From Streptococcus sp. HMSC067H01 (GTDB lineage Bacteria > Bacillota > Bacilli > Lactobacillales > Streptococcaceae), in NCBI RefSeq assembly GCF_001814775.1, contig NZ_KV817781.1:217676-266568 (forward strand): a stretch of DNA of 48,893 nt. Direction: 5' to 3'. The position numbers and the translations under genes were made by a program. The notes below the pieces were generated by a model that had not been told where the DNA came from, searched no databases, and saw nothing but the letters and a program-made list of their open reading frames with translations. This document shows, in pieces, positions 25,440-33,015 of this stretch. Each line of letters begins with the position of its first letter. The first letter of the stretch is position 1.

Positions 25440-26225
25440 CTACGAACCTGCACTTTCGTAGGCATCCAATCCCCTGTCCCAAAGTTTGAGGGAAATAACA
25501 AAGAAAACAAGGGAAATCAGAATCAAACCACCAATATTAAAGAAGACATCCTTGTCCTGCAAGAAATAGCTGGCAGGATAGTAGGCCGTAAAGGCAAAAG
25601 GCACGATGAAGCTAATTAACCAACGAAGGAGCGAATTGTAAATAGAAATCGGGTACTTGGCAAAGTCATTAAACATATAGAAAATGTAAATCATGGCACC
25701 TGACTGCTTGGTCCAAAAAGCGATGCTGGCTGTCGCGATTTTCAAAGAAGTATAAATCAAGGTCGCAAAAGGAATGCAGACTAGGAAAAGCAGGAATTTA
25801 GGAAGAGTCCAGGCAATGCTAGCCACCGTTGTCGCTAGTAAAATTCCACCGACCAAGAGTTCGCCCAAGGCATCAATCTGAAAAGTTTCGACTAGAATGT
25901 GAAAGAGGGGATTGATGGGACGCGTCAGGTACTTGTCAAACTCCCCTTTTCGGACTAAGCGCTGTCCCAGAGCCCAAAGATTGTCAAAAAAGAGATGGTC
26001 AAAGCCCTTAGGAATCAAGGAAAATCCATAAATAAAGGCAATCTCTTGAAAGGTCCAACCTTCTAGCGAGGGGATGTGTTGAAAGAGTACATTGAGAAAC
26101 AAGAGGTTTATGCCTTGAGTCAGAAAGACTCCCAACACACCAACCACAAAATCAACCTTGTATTCCATGATTTGCTTGATGTATTGTCTGATAAAAATCA
26201 GATGCATGCGTTGATATTTTTTCAT
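25440..26225 (-). CDS. ABC-2 type exporter permease
   Basis: A 261-residue protein with six predicted membrane helices, of the ABC-2 family (YhaP/DUF990-like). It carries the family's LGQRLVRKGEFDKYLTRPINPLFHIL segment near residue 84, a cytoplasmic coupling region shared with its partner permease. The ATG is next to the stop of the preceding permease gene. It is the last gene of a three-gene ABC operon that resembles one found close to prtA in S. pneumoniae. The substrate is unknown. Confidence 0.88.
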   Translation of the reverse strand: MKKYQRMHLIFIRQYIKQIMEYKVDFVVGVLGVFLTQGINLLFLNVLFQHIPSLEGWTFQEIAFIYGFSLIPKGFDHLFFDNLWALGQRLVRKGEFDKYLTRPINPLFHILVETFQIDALGELLVGGILLATTVASIAWTLPKFLLFLVCIPFATLIYTSLKIATASIAFWTKQSGAMIYIFYMFNDFAKYPISIYNSLLRWLISFIVPFAFTAYYPASYFLQDKDVFFNIGGLILISLVFFVISLKLWDRGLDAYESAGS

Positions 26226-26226
26226 A

Positions 26227-27045
26227 CTAACCTCCTTGAATGGTAATAAAAGACTGGACTCGTTTCCAAATCAACTGAGACAAGCCCACCATCACCAAGA
26301 GCCAGAAGAACTGTAGCAAAAGTGCTTGAAGAATCTGACTGGCATCGTATTTCCCAACAATAATCATGACCGGAGTGTAAATTAAGGATGAAAATGGCAA
26401 TAAGGAGAGAAAATCTGAAACCACCTTTGGAAAAAAAGTTAAGGGAATCAAACTGCCAGACATAAAGGCTACTATTGAAGTCTTGAGTAGATTGGAACCC
26501 CATAAATTTTTAAATACAAAGGCTGAAAACCCAAAACAGATATTAAAGAAAAAATTAATCAGATAAGCCAGAGTTAAGCTAAAGAGATAAAGGACAGTTA
26601 ATCCTAGCACTTCTACAATACCTTGCCCAGATAAGATTTTCATCAACACAATGACACTTAAAAATGGCAATCCAACAGAGATAAAAATCAACCACTTGGA
26701 ACCAAGCTCCGTAAAGAGGTAAGAAGCCGTAAAATGCACTGGTCGCAACAAGCGCATGATAATGGAACCATCCTTGACCTCCTCCCCAATCATAAAAGAG
26801 CTATCTGACTTGGTCAACAGATTGGTCACAAAACTCATGATGATGTAGAGGGTGATATCTGCCATACTGAAGCCCTGAATCAAAGACTCTTGCGAGGAGT
26901 CAAAGACTGCCTTCCAGAGATAAAAGGCCACAAAAGCCCCCATGACATCGCCTATCCGATAGAGAATAAAGTTGACTCGGTAGGTAATCAACTCCTGAAC
27001 TCCTGCATTGATAAAGGGTTTATAACGTCTCCACAATTTGACCAT
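26227..27045 (-). CDS. ABC-2 type exporter permease
   Basis: Partner permease with six helices over 272 residues. The segment IGEEVKDGSIIMRLLRPVHFTASYL near 75 matches the same coupling region in the other permease, suggesting a heterodimeric membrane unit. I choose the ATG at 27045 (MVKLWRRY), preceded by GGAGCTC, rather than longer upstream reading in the same frame, which runs into the ATPase gene. It begins one base after the ATPase stop codon. Confidence 0.88.
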   Translation of the reverse strand: MVKLWRRYKPFINAGVQELITYRVNFILYRIGDVMGAFVAFYLWKAVFDSSQESLIQGFSMADITLYIIMSFVTNLLTKSDSSFMIGEEVKDGSIIMRLLRPVHFTASYLFTELGSKWLIFISVGLPFLSVIVLMKILSGQGIVEVLGLTVLYLFSLTLAYLINFFFNICFGFSAFVFKNLWGSNLLKTSIVAFMSGSLIPLTFFPKVVSDFLSLLPFSSLIYTPVMIIVGKYDASQILQALLLQFFWLLVMVGLSQLIWKRVQSFITIQGG

Positions 27046-27046
27046 C

Positions 27047-28039
27047 TTAGAGCTCCTTTCGGTAGAAGCGACGGATAATATCCTCAATATCCGTATCCAC
27101 CATCTTCAAATCGCGGATCTCAAAATCAGACAGGGTTTGCTTGATAATGTCAGCTGACTGGTAGCGGGAACTATCAAATTCAATGTTGAGAGTATTTCCT
27201 TGTCTATCAATGGACATATCTGGCAGGCCTTCATAGTTAGAAAGGAGATGACTTTGACCTGGTAGCAGTTCAAAGGAAAGAGTCTTCATCTTTCCAAAGG
27301 TCTCCTTGAGCTGGCTCACCGTTCCATCAAAAATCTCCTGCCCCTTATCAATCATAAAAATCCGATCACAAAGTTGCTCAATGTCGCTCAGATCGTGAGT
27401 GGTCAAGAGAATGGTTGTTTCTTCCTCTTGATTGATCTGGGTGATGGCTCGACGAATGTTATCCTTGACCGAAACGTCCAAGCCAATGGTCGGCTCATCT
27501 AAAAAGAGAACCTTGGGATTGTGAAGCAAGGAAGCCGCAATATCCGCCCGCATCCGTTGACCCAGTGAAAGAGTCCGCACAGGATCCTTGATAAAATCCT
27601 TCAAATCCAAAACTTCATTCAAAAAGTCCATGCGTTTATGGAAGAGCGAGTCTGGCACATCATAAATCTCTTTTAAGACCGTGTAGGTCTCTTGCAGAGC
27701 CAAATCCCACCATAGCTGGGTGCGTTGTCCAAAGACTACGCCAATATCTTTGACATAATCTTGCCGATTGTCTTGGGGAATCTTGCCGTTAATCCGACAA
27801 AAACCAGATGTCGGCTTTAAAATTCCTGTCAGCATTTTGATGGTTGTCGACTTCCCAGCACCATTTGCCCCGATAAATCCTAAAATCTGCCCTTTTGGAA
27901 CTTCAAAAGTTAAATCCTTGACTGCTTCAAAGGTCTGCTTTTCAGGATGAACAAAGGAGCGCAAAGCTCCCTTCAAGCCCGGCTCCTTAACTGTCTTCAC
28001 AAAATTCTTCTGAAGATGTTCCACTTCTATCATTGCCAT
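27047..28039 (-). CDS. ABC transporter ATP-binding protein
   Basis: A 330-residue ATPase driving the two ABC-2 permeases. Walker A GANGAGKST near residue 57-65, Q-loop VVFGQRTQLWW near 100, signature LSLGQRMRADIA near 157, Walker B VLFLDEPTIGLD near 177 and H-loop LTTHDLSD near 213. The ~100-residue C-terminal extension is typical of the NatA/DrrA-like exporters. GGGAG precedes the ATG. It is first in the operon; a promoter with a cre-like dyad lies upstream. Confidence 0.9.
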   Translation of the reverse strand: MAMIEVEHLQKNFVKTVKEPGLKGALRSFVHPEKQTFEAVKDLTFEVPKGQILGFIGANGAGKSTTIKMLTGILKPTSGFCRINGKIPQDNRQDYVKDIGVVFGQRTQLWWDLALQETYTVLKEIYDVPDSLFHKRMDFLNEVLDLKDFIKDPVRTLSLGQRMRADIAASLLHNPKVLFLDEPTIGLDVSVKDNIRRAITQINQEEETTILLTTHDLSDIEQLCDRIFMIDKGQEIFDGTVSQLKETFGKMKTLSFELLPGQSHLLSNYEGLPDMSIDRQGNTLNIEFDSSRYQSADIIKQTLSDFEIRDLKMVDTDIEDIIRRFYRKEL

Positions 28040-28148
28040 ATCTATCTCCCTTTAGTAAGAAACAACATTGTATTTTTGACTACAAATATTCTAAATCCTT
28101 ACTTTCTACACCTTCTCAATATTATTACAGAAGGATTTATACCAACCT

Positions 28149-28177
28149 ATTATAGTCCAATAAAAAAAGGAATGCAA
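28149..28177 (-). promoter_or_regulatory. Promoter of the ABC operon
   Basis: On the minus strand TTGCAT (28177-28172), 17 bases, TATAAT (28154-28149). The predicted leader is about 100 bases. Confidence 0.7.
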
Positions 28178-28186
28178 GCGTTTGCC
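28173..28186 (-). promoter_or_regulatory. cre-like dyad over the -35 box of the ABC operon
   Basis: The minus strand reads GGCAAACGCTTGCA, matching 11 of 14 positions of the cre form TGWAARCGNTTWCA and forming an imperfect GCAA...TTGC dyad. It overlaps the -35 hexamer, a position typical for repression. The remaining gap 28187-28426 shows nothing else that I can support. Confidence 0.45.
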
Positions 28187-28426
28187 TAAAATTTGTGAAA
28201 TTAGAGATTTCTCTCTTAAAGTGGGATTTTTATTCAAAAATTCTAGTTTAATCGTTTCCTTAAACCACACAAAAATCTGCCTTCTTTTTCAACATAAGGA
28301 AAGAAAGCCCTAATAACACCCTATTGTAGTGCAAATATCTAAGGAAAACAAGTGTTTTCTGCGGAGTGGGGAGGAAGCATAGATTATCTAATTTGTCGAA
28401 TCTCTTAAAAGCAAGTTTGTTCATAC

Positions 28427-29485
28427 TCACACTGTTTTATCGATTTTTTTGACATCTCCAAAATGTGAAAAAACAATGGTATCCAATTGATCTCCTATTT
28501 CTTTAAAGGGAAGATTTAAGTCCAAAGTCCGAACACTGACTTGGTTGCCGTGCATTTGATAAACATTGTCCGGTTGAAGCACTTCATCAGTCTTTGCGTA
28601 CAGCAACATGCCCGATACTTTGTTACCATTTTCTTGACTTTGATATTCTCTATTTTTGACATAGGTAAAAATCTGATACAGATTATTTGAGTGAAGAGAG
28701 TACTTTCTAAAATTCATCTGTGTTGTACTTTTATAATATTTCGCATCAATAATTAAGATGGCATTCTCTTTTTGAAGCTGAATATCACTTTGCATGACCG
28801 GAAGCATCTCACCGCTATCGTCGTCTAGCGCCCACGGTATCTGTGCTGCGTTCGCATTCAATTCTGGGTAATGTTTTTTATAATACTCAAGGATAAATTT
28901 TTCGTACAATCGGTTCATTCGTTGTTCATCTAAGAAACTCATCATCTTCATGTTACCATCTGATGTCGTTTGCAATAAACCTTTCACCACTAAATAGCAA
29001 ATGGCAATCATCATTCTATAAGATTGATTGTTTTTATTGTATTGCAGATTCCAGTTAACAGTTTCCAAATCAATCGGTTCAACATCACGGAAAAAAACCA
29101 TCAATTTCCGCAATTCTTTCTTCCTATCCTTGGAAATATCTGCTTTCAATAGAAGATTGACCGTTGATTTTATAGTACGGTTCATCCTATTATTTACTGA
29201 AAACTCTTCAAAAGTACAAAATATTTTCTTCCCAAGAGTACTTTGACTTTTGATTGATTCTGTAAGCTCAATTTTTTCCCTTAGTGTAGAGAGTTCTTCC
29301 ATTTTGGAAAGGTATTCCTTTCCCAAGCCCCTCTTAAGTTGTATGCTAATTCCTTTAGCCAAGATGGCACTCATCAAATCAGCCGTATGACAGAATTCCT
29401 CTGTGGCAAGTTTCTGATACCCCTGCCCCCTAAGAACCTTAAATGCATAAGTCAGCATGAAATAAACATTCTTTATCGGTATCAC
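28427..29485 (-). CDS. McrC-type nuclease subunit of a McrBC restriction system
   Basis: A 352-residue protein of the McrC/LlaJI-R-like family, expected to supply the nuclease for the McrB-type motor. The PD-(D/E)xK core is visible in the C-terminal half: Glu195 (RLYEKFILEYY), Asp234 (MQSDIQL) and IIDAKYYK with Asp247 and Lys249. The N-terminal half (NVYFMLTYAFKVL onward) is the helical region that meets the motor. Its ATG overlaps the mcrB-like stop by four bases. No DNA methyltransferase gene is nearby, as expected for a type IV system that cuts modified DNA. Confidence 0.88.
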   Translation of the reverse strand: MIPIKNVYFMLTYAFKVLRGQGYQKLATEEFCHTADLMSAILAKGISIQLKRGLGKEYLSKMEELSTLREKIELTESIKSQSTLGKKIFCTFEEFSVNNRMNRTIKSTVNLLLKADISKDRKKELRKLMVFFRDVEPIDLETVNWNLQYNKNNQSYRMMIAICYLVVKGLLQTTSDGNMKMMSFLDEQRMNRLYEKFILEYYKKHYPELNANAAQIPWALDDDSGEMLPVMQSDIQLQKENAILIIDAKYYKSTTQMNFRKYSLHSNNLYQIFTYVKNREYQSQENGNKVSGMLLYAKTDEVLQPDNVYQMHGNQVSVRTLDLNLPFKEIGDQLDTIVFSHFGDVKKIDKTV

Positions 29486-31179
29486 TTAATCGCACTCCTT
29501 AGATTGCTAGTCCATTCCCTAACTAAGCTGGGCTCATCAAACCAATACTCCTTTAAAAGAGGTATCAGTTCATAATCTACAATACTCGAAAGAACTTGTT
29601 GGTCGATACTATTCGGTGTTAAATTACAAAAATAACTATGGCCTATGCAAAAACCCTCTCCTAAACTTTCATCAGAAGCGATGATTTCATTTAGATGCTT
29701 CACAGTATTTAGTAATGTATCAAATTGATCATTCTGCAAGTTTGATTGGTAGTCTTTAAAACCATCCGAATCAAATCCTGGTTTCAGCTCAAAAAAAGCA
29801 AATCTTCGTCTCAAGGCAAAATCTAGCATGGCTAAGCTACGATCGGCAGTATTCATCATACCAATAATGTATAAGTTCTCCGGAATTGAAAACTGTTCAT
29901 CCGAATAGAGAAGCTGTAGATCTCTTCCTCGTTTATCCATTTCGATAAGCATGAACAATTCACCAAATATTTTGCTCAAATTTCCTCGATTAATTTCGTC
30001 AATGATAAAGAAATAATCATTGCTTTCATCGCCCTCAGCTTGTTTACAAAATTGATAGAAGGGACCTTTTCTTAGTTCAAAACCACTGGCAGAAGGTCTA
30101 AATCCCATAATAAAGTCTTCGTAAGAGTAACTTTGGTGAAACTGAACCATCTTTACCCTATCGACCGCTTTTTCACCCATCAGAGAGTAGGCTAATCGAT
30201 CAGCAATAAAGGTTTTTCCGACACCCGGAGCCCCCTCCAATATGATGTTCTTCTTAAGGCGGAGAATCGTTGCCAATCGATGATAATCCTCTGCTGATAC
30301 AAAAACTTCTTTTAGAAAATCTTCCCTTGTATAGCTAGTATCCACTTTTTCTGATTCTTTAGTGTCTTCAGATGATAGTTTATATCCAGGTGCTGAACTC
30401 TCACTAATTTCATTTTTCACTTGTTCTTCTTTTTCCACTGGCTTAGAATACTTCCAAGCTGCAAAAGACAATTCATTGAAGTTTTTCAATTCAGATTGTG
30501 GACTATCTAAATAGTTTTTAAGTGATTCTACAATAGAAAAATAGTTTGATGCAGAAATCTTTGAATGGATCCTTGGGAGTTTATGGACTAATTCTAGAGG
30601 TAATTTCCCGGATTTGTAAATATACTTCTTGTTTGGTCCATCTATATTCAAAAATGAATTGGAGGCAATCCAATATAAACCCATCGTAATTTTAGCATTG
30701 CCATTGTTTTTTCTATTGATGACTTTATTAAAATAGCCTGAAAAAATCTCCTTATTTTCAGATGATGGATCTTCGGAATAAGCTAATGCAGTTACAAAAA
30801 GCTCCCACAAATCATCAATATCGCTATCTCCTCTATCTGTATAAAAAAGATAATAGGTCGCATTCTGGTTAATGAGAACGGGAATACCGTCGAATGAAGT
30901 TGGAATGTCATGGGATAATTCGAATAATTCTGCAATAGCAGTCAAAATTTTAATCCGATTTTCATTTTTCAACCCTTTATTGAATAGACCAAAAATTGTA
31001 AAAGGGTCAATATCCATGATATTATTGTCCTTGTCCAAGGTTGGCATTGAAATACCCGTCATTTGATAAATTGCCTTAACCTTTTGGATGAGCTCTGCCC
31101 TTTTCTTTTTATAGCTCACAAGTTTAAACGCAAATTCCTTATAAAAATCTACCCAATCAAATTGTCCTGCTTGTTCCAT
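29482..31179 (-). CDS. McrB-type AAA+ NTPase of a McrBC restriction system
   Basis: A 565-residue AAA+ protein of the McrB family, the GTP-dependent motor of modification-dependent restriction. Walker A GAPGVGKT (316-323), Walker B FFIIDEINRG (Asp394, Glu395), the McrB-type MNTADRS (about 442-448) and arginine residues in FALRRRFAFF (455-462) are all present. Residues 1-290 are a distinct N-terminal region, presumably the modified-DNA reader; I do not recognise its fold, and it does not look like the E. coli McrB reader. I choose the ATG at 31179, with GAGG six bases upstream. It forms a two-gene operon with the nuclease gene. Confidence 0.88.
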   Translation of the reverse strand: MEQAGQFDWVDFYKEFAFKLVSYKKKRAELIQKVKAIYQMTGISMPTLDKDNNIMDIDPFTIFGLFNKGLKNENRIKILTAIAELFELSHDIPTSFDGIPVLINQNATYYLFYTDRGDSDIDDLWELFVTALAYSEDPSSENKEIFSGYFNKVINRKNNGNAKITMGLYWIASNSFLNIDGPNKKYIYKSGKLPLELVHKLPRIHSKISASNYFSIVESLKNYLDSPQSELKNFNELSFAAWKYSKPVEKEEQVKNEISESSAPGYKLSSEDTKESEKVDTSYTREDFLKEVFVSAEDYHRLATILRLKKNIILEGAPGVGKTFIADRLAYSLMGEKAVDRVKMVQFHQSYSYEDFIMGFRPSASGFELRKGPFYQFCKQAEGDESNDYFFIIDEINRGNLSKIFGELFMLIEMDKRGRDLQLLYSDEQFSIPENLYIIGMMNTADRSLAMLDFALRRRFAFFELKPGFDSDGFKDYQSNLQNDQFDTLLNTVKHLNEIIASDESLGEGFCIGHSYFCNLTPNSIDQQVLSSIVDYELIPLLKEYWFDEPSLVREWTSNLRSAIK

Positions 31180-31227
31180 TTTAAACCTCACATTCTACAT
31201 CCCTTGTTATGTTTGATGCACTAACTT

Positions 31228-31251
31228 ATATTATTAACTAATATTATAGCA
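31228..31251 (-). promoter_or_regulatory. mcrBC promoter with AT-rich dyad
   Basis: The minus strand reads TGCTATAAT, an extended -10 (31251-31243). Directly downstream lies TATTA-GT-TAATA, a small AT-rich dyad that could be an operator. No -35 at proper spacing is clear. Confidence 0.5.
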
Positions 31252-31348
31252 CGAAAACCTTTCCAATGCGATGCAACCTTGCTACAAATGTATGAATAAA
31301 GATTTCACTATCTTGAATAAACTTTTACAGCACACAGAAAGGCGACCT

Positions 31349-31435
31349 TTATCGCCTCAATTGATGCTTTCTTAGCAGTTGAGATTTAGTAATGAAACTA
31401 TTTGATTCACTTTTTTCTTCATTATGAGTTCTCAT
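31349..31435 (-). CDS. Putative 28-aa peptide
   Basis: A 28-codon frame starting MRTHNEEK, hydrophilic, ending in a basic tail (RKHQLRR). It has an excellent ribosome site (AGGAG, six bases before the ATG) and its ATG overlaps the stop of the preceding small frame (ATGA). It ends inside a small GGCGA/TCGCC hairpin (31341-31355). It may be a real small protein or the tail of a frameshifted gene; no function can be proposed. Confidence 0.35.
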   Translation of the reverse strand: MRTHNEEKSESNSFITKSQLLRKHQLRR

Positions 31436-31656
31436 TTCAATCTCCTTTGTAGAGATATCGTGAGAAAGAGGAAATATCTTCGTGTAGCCTTCATCACAAA
31501 AGGAACCTTCTCTTCAGGTAAAAACCATTTCCGAAACCAAAAGATGTAGGCGACATAAGCCTGCAACCGATTTTTTGAATCAAAGTAGGTTATAACAAAG
31601 ACATCATTTTTTTCAAAGCACTTTCGACTGTGACCTCGGGACTTTAGTCTTCCCAC
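31432..31656 (-). CDS. Putative 74-aa protein, possibly part of a broken gene
   Basis: Reading frame from a GTG at 31656 that overlaps the previous small gene by 13 bases. The middle contains an aromatic stretch (LQAYVAYIFWFRKWFLP) that could be a membrane helix, then a basic C terminus. It has no ribosome site of its own and would need coupling. The frame changes before and after it are also what a gene with two frameshifts would give. Not recognised. Confidence 0.25.
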   Translation of the reverse strand: MGRLKSRGHSRKCFEKNDVFVITYFDSKNRLQAYVAYIFWFRKWFLPEEKVPFVMKATRRYFLFLTISLQRRLK

Positions 31657-31799
31657 GATAGACGATAGGCTTTTTCATGATTACTAGCTTCTCTTATAGT
31701 CACACCTGGATACCTATCTCTTAGCGAAGCACAGAATGCCTGTATATCAAATTCTGTATTTTCATAACCATCTAAAAAGATAAAATCTGCTGAACTCAT
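31644..31799 (-). CDS. Putative 51-aa protein
   Basis: Frame starting MSSADFIFLDGYENTEFD at 31799, with GGGAAGAAGG upstream, ending LSWED. It is acidic and soluble-looking, with no recognisable domain. An extended -10 promoter lies about 95 bases upstream. It heads a chain of three overlapping frames. It could be an intact small protein or the start of a decayed gene; the good codon usage and start signals argue slightly for the former. Confidence 0.4.
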   Translation of the reverse strand: MSSADFIFLDGYENTEFDIQAFCASLRDRYPGVTIREASNHEKAYRLSWED

Positions 31800-31894
31800 A
31801 ACCTTCTTCCCTTTCAAAGCATGATTTCTAACATGAGAATCACTCTTTCCCATCAATAGCACAGTTGAGACTTTAAAATCACAACATTTACTTT

Positions 31895-31903
31895 ATTATA
31901 TCA
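31895..31903 (-). promoter_or_regulatory. Extended -10 promoter of the small-ORF chain
   Basis: The minus strand reads TGATATAAT just past the fba terminator. The predicted start is near 31888, about 89 bases before the 51-codon frame. Confidence 0.55.
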
Positions 31904-31929
31904 TTTTTTACGCTAGATTGAGGATAGCA

Positions 31930-31956
31930 AAAAACCCACCTTCACAGGCGGGTTTC
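31930..31956 (-). terminator. fba terminator
   Basis: On the minus strand AAACCCGCC and GGTGGGTTT pair (one G-U) and are followed by TTTTTGC. Confidence 0.85.
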
Positions 31957-31977
31957 ATTTTGTATTGTTCAGCTAGA

Positions 31978-32859
31978 TTAAGCTTTACCTTCTGAACCGA
32001 ATACGTCGATACGTTCTTCAACTGATGCTTGGATAGCTTTGACACCGTCAGCCAAGAATTTACGTGGGTCGAAGAGTTTCTTCTTGTCGTATTCTGCTTC
32101 GTTTGCTTCGTAGTCACGAGCAAATTTACGAGTTGCGTTAGCGAATGCGATTTGGCATTCAGTGTTAACGTTAACTTTAGCAACACCAAGTTTGATAGCT
32201 GCTTGGATTTGCTCATCAGGAATACCTGATCCACCGTGCAATACGATTGGGAAACCTGGAAGAGCTTCTGTCAATTTTTGCAAGTGGTCAAGGTCAAGAC
32301 CTTCCCAGTTTGCAGGGTAAGGACCGTGGATGTTACCGATACCAGCTGCCAAGAAGTCAATACCAGTTGCAACCATTGCTTTAGCGTCTTCGATTGGAGC
32401 CAATTCACCTTTACCGATGATTCCGTCTTCTTCACCACCGATAGTACCAACTTCAGCTTCTACTGAGATACCTTTAGCGTGTGCTTTTTCAACAACGTCT
32501 TTAGCCAATTTAAGGTTTTCTTCAACTGGAAGGTGTGAACCGTCAAACATAATTGAAGTGTAACCAACTTCGATACACTCAAGTGCATCTTCGTAGTGAC
32601 CGTGGTCAAGGTGGATAGCTACTGGTACAGTGATACCCATTGATTCAACAAGGTTAGCGATCAAGTTGCGAGCAACTTTGTAACCACCCATGTATTTAGC
32701 AGCACCCATTGAAGTTTGGATCAAAACTGGAGCTTTTTTAGCTTCTGCTGCACGCAAGATAGCTTGAGTCCACTCAAGGTTGTTTGTGTTAAATCCACCA
32801 ACTGCATAACCGTTGTCACGAGCTGCTTGGACAAATTTTTCTGCTGAAACGATTGCCAT
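31978..32859 (-). CDS. fba: Fructose-1,6-bisphosphate aldolase, class II
   Basis: Zinc-dependent glycolytic enzyme cleaving fructose 1,6-bisphosphate to DHAP and glyceraldehyde 3-phosphate. The 293 residues show the class II signatures: HLDHGHYEDALECIEVG (catalytic Asp and zinc His near 80), FDGSHLP, AEVGTIGGEEDG, AAGIGNIHGPYP (zinc His) and VLHGGSGIPDEQI (zinc His). I choose MAIVSAEKF at 32859, preceded by GGAGG. Codon use is strongly biased, as for highly expressed genes. It is monocistronic between vncS and its terminator. Confidence 0.97.
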   Translation of the reverse strand: MAIVSAEKFVQAARDNGYAVGGFNTNNLEWTQAILRAAEAKKAPVLIQTSMGAAKYMGGYKVARNLIANLVESMGITVPVAIHLDHGHYEDALECIEVGYTSIMFDGSHLPVEENLKLAKDVVEKAHAKGISVEAEVGTIGGEEDGIIGKGELAPIEDAKAMVATGIDFLAAGIGNIHGPYPANWEGLDLDHLQKLTEALPGFPIVLHGGSGIPDEQIQAAIKLGVAKVNVNTECQIAFANATRKFARDYEANEAEYDKKKLFDPRKFLADGVKAIQASVEERIDVFGSEGKA

Positions 32860-32884
32860 TTTATCAGGCCTCCTGTATATTTTT

Positions 32885-32915
32885 ATGGGACATCCCATTT
32901 ACATTGTTCATTTTA
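32885..32915 (-). promoter_or_regulatory. fba promoter region with leader dyad
   Basis: The minus strand has an extended -10 TGATAAAAT (32918-32910). Downstream in the leader is a perfect six-base dyad ATGGGA-CA-TCCCAT (plus strand 32885-32898). Confidence 0.5.
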
Positions 32916-33015
32916 TCACTTTTTAGCAAAAAAAGCTAGTTTTTCCCGTGGTTTCGATTGAATTTCTTCTATTTTCAGATATGTAAACCTTTTCCTACTT
33001 GGCCTAATCCTTGTT

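Noticed and set aside
28187..28426. Possible insertion-sequence remnant between the ABC operon and mcrBC
   Set aside because: I found no transposase fragment, terminal inverted repeats or target duplication.
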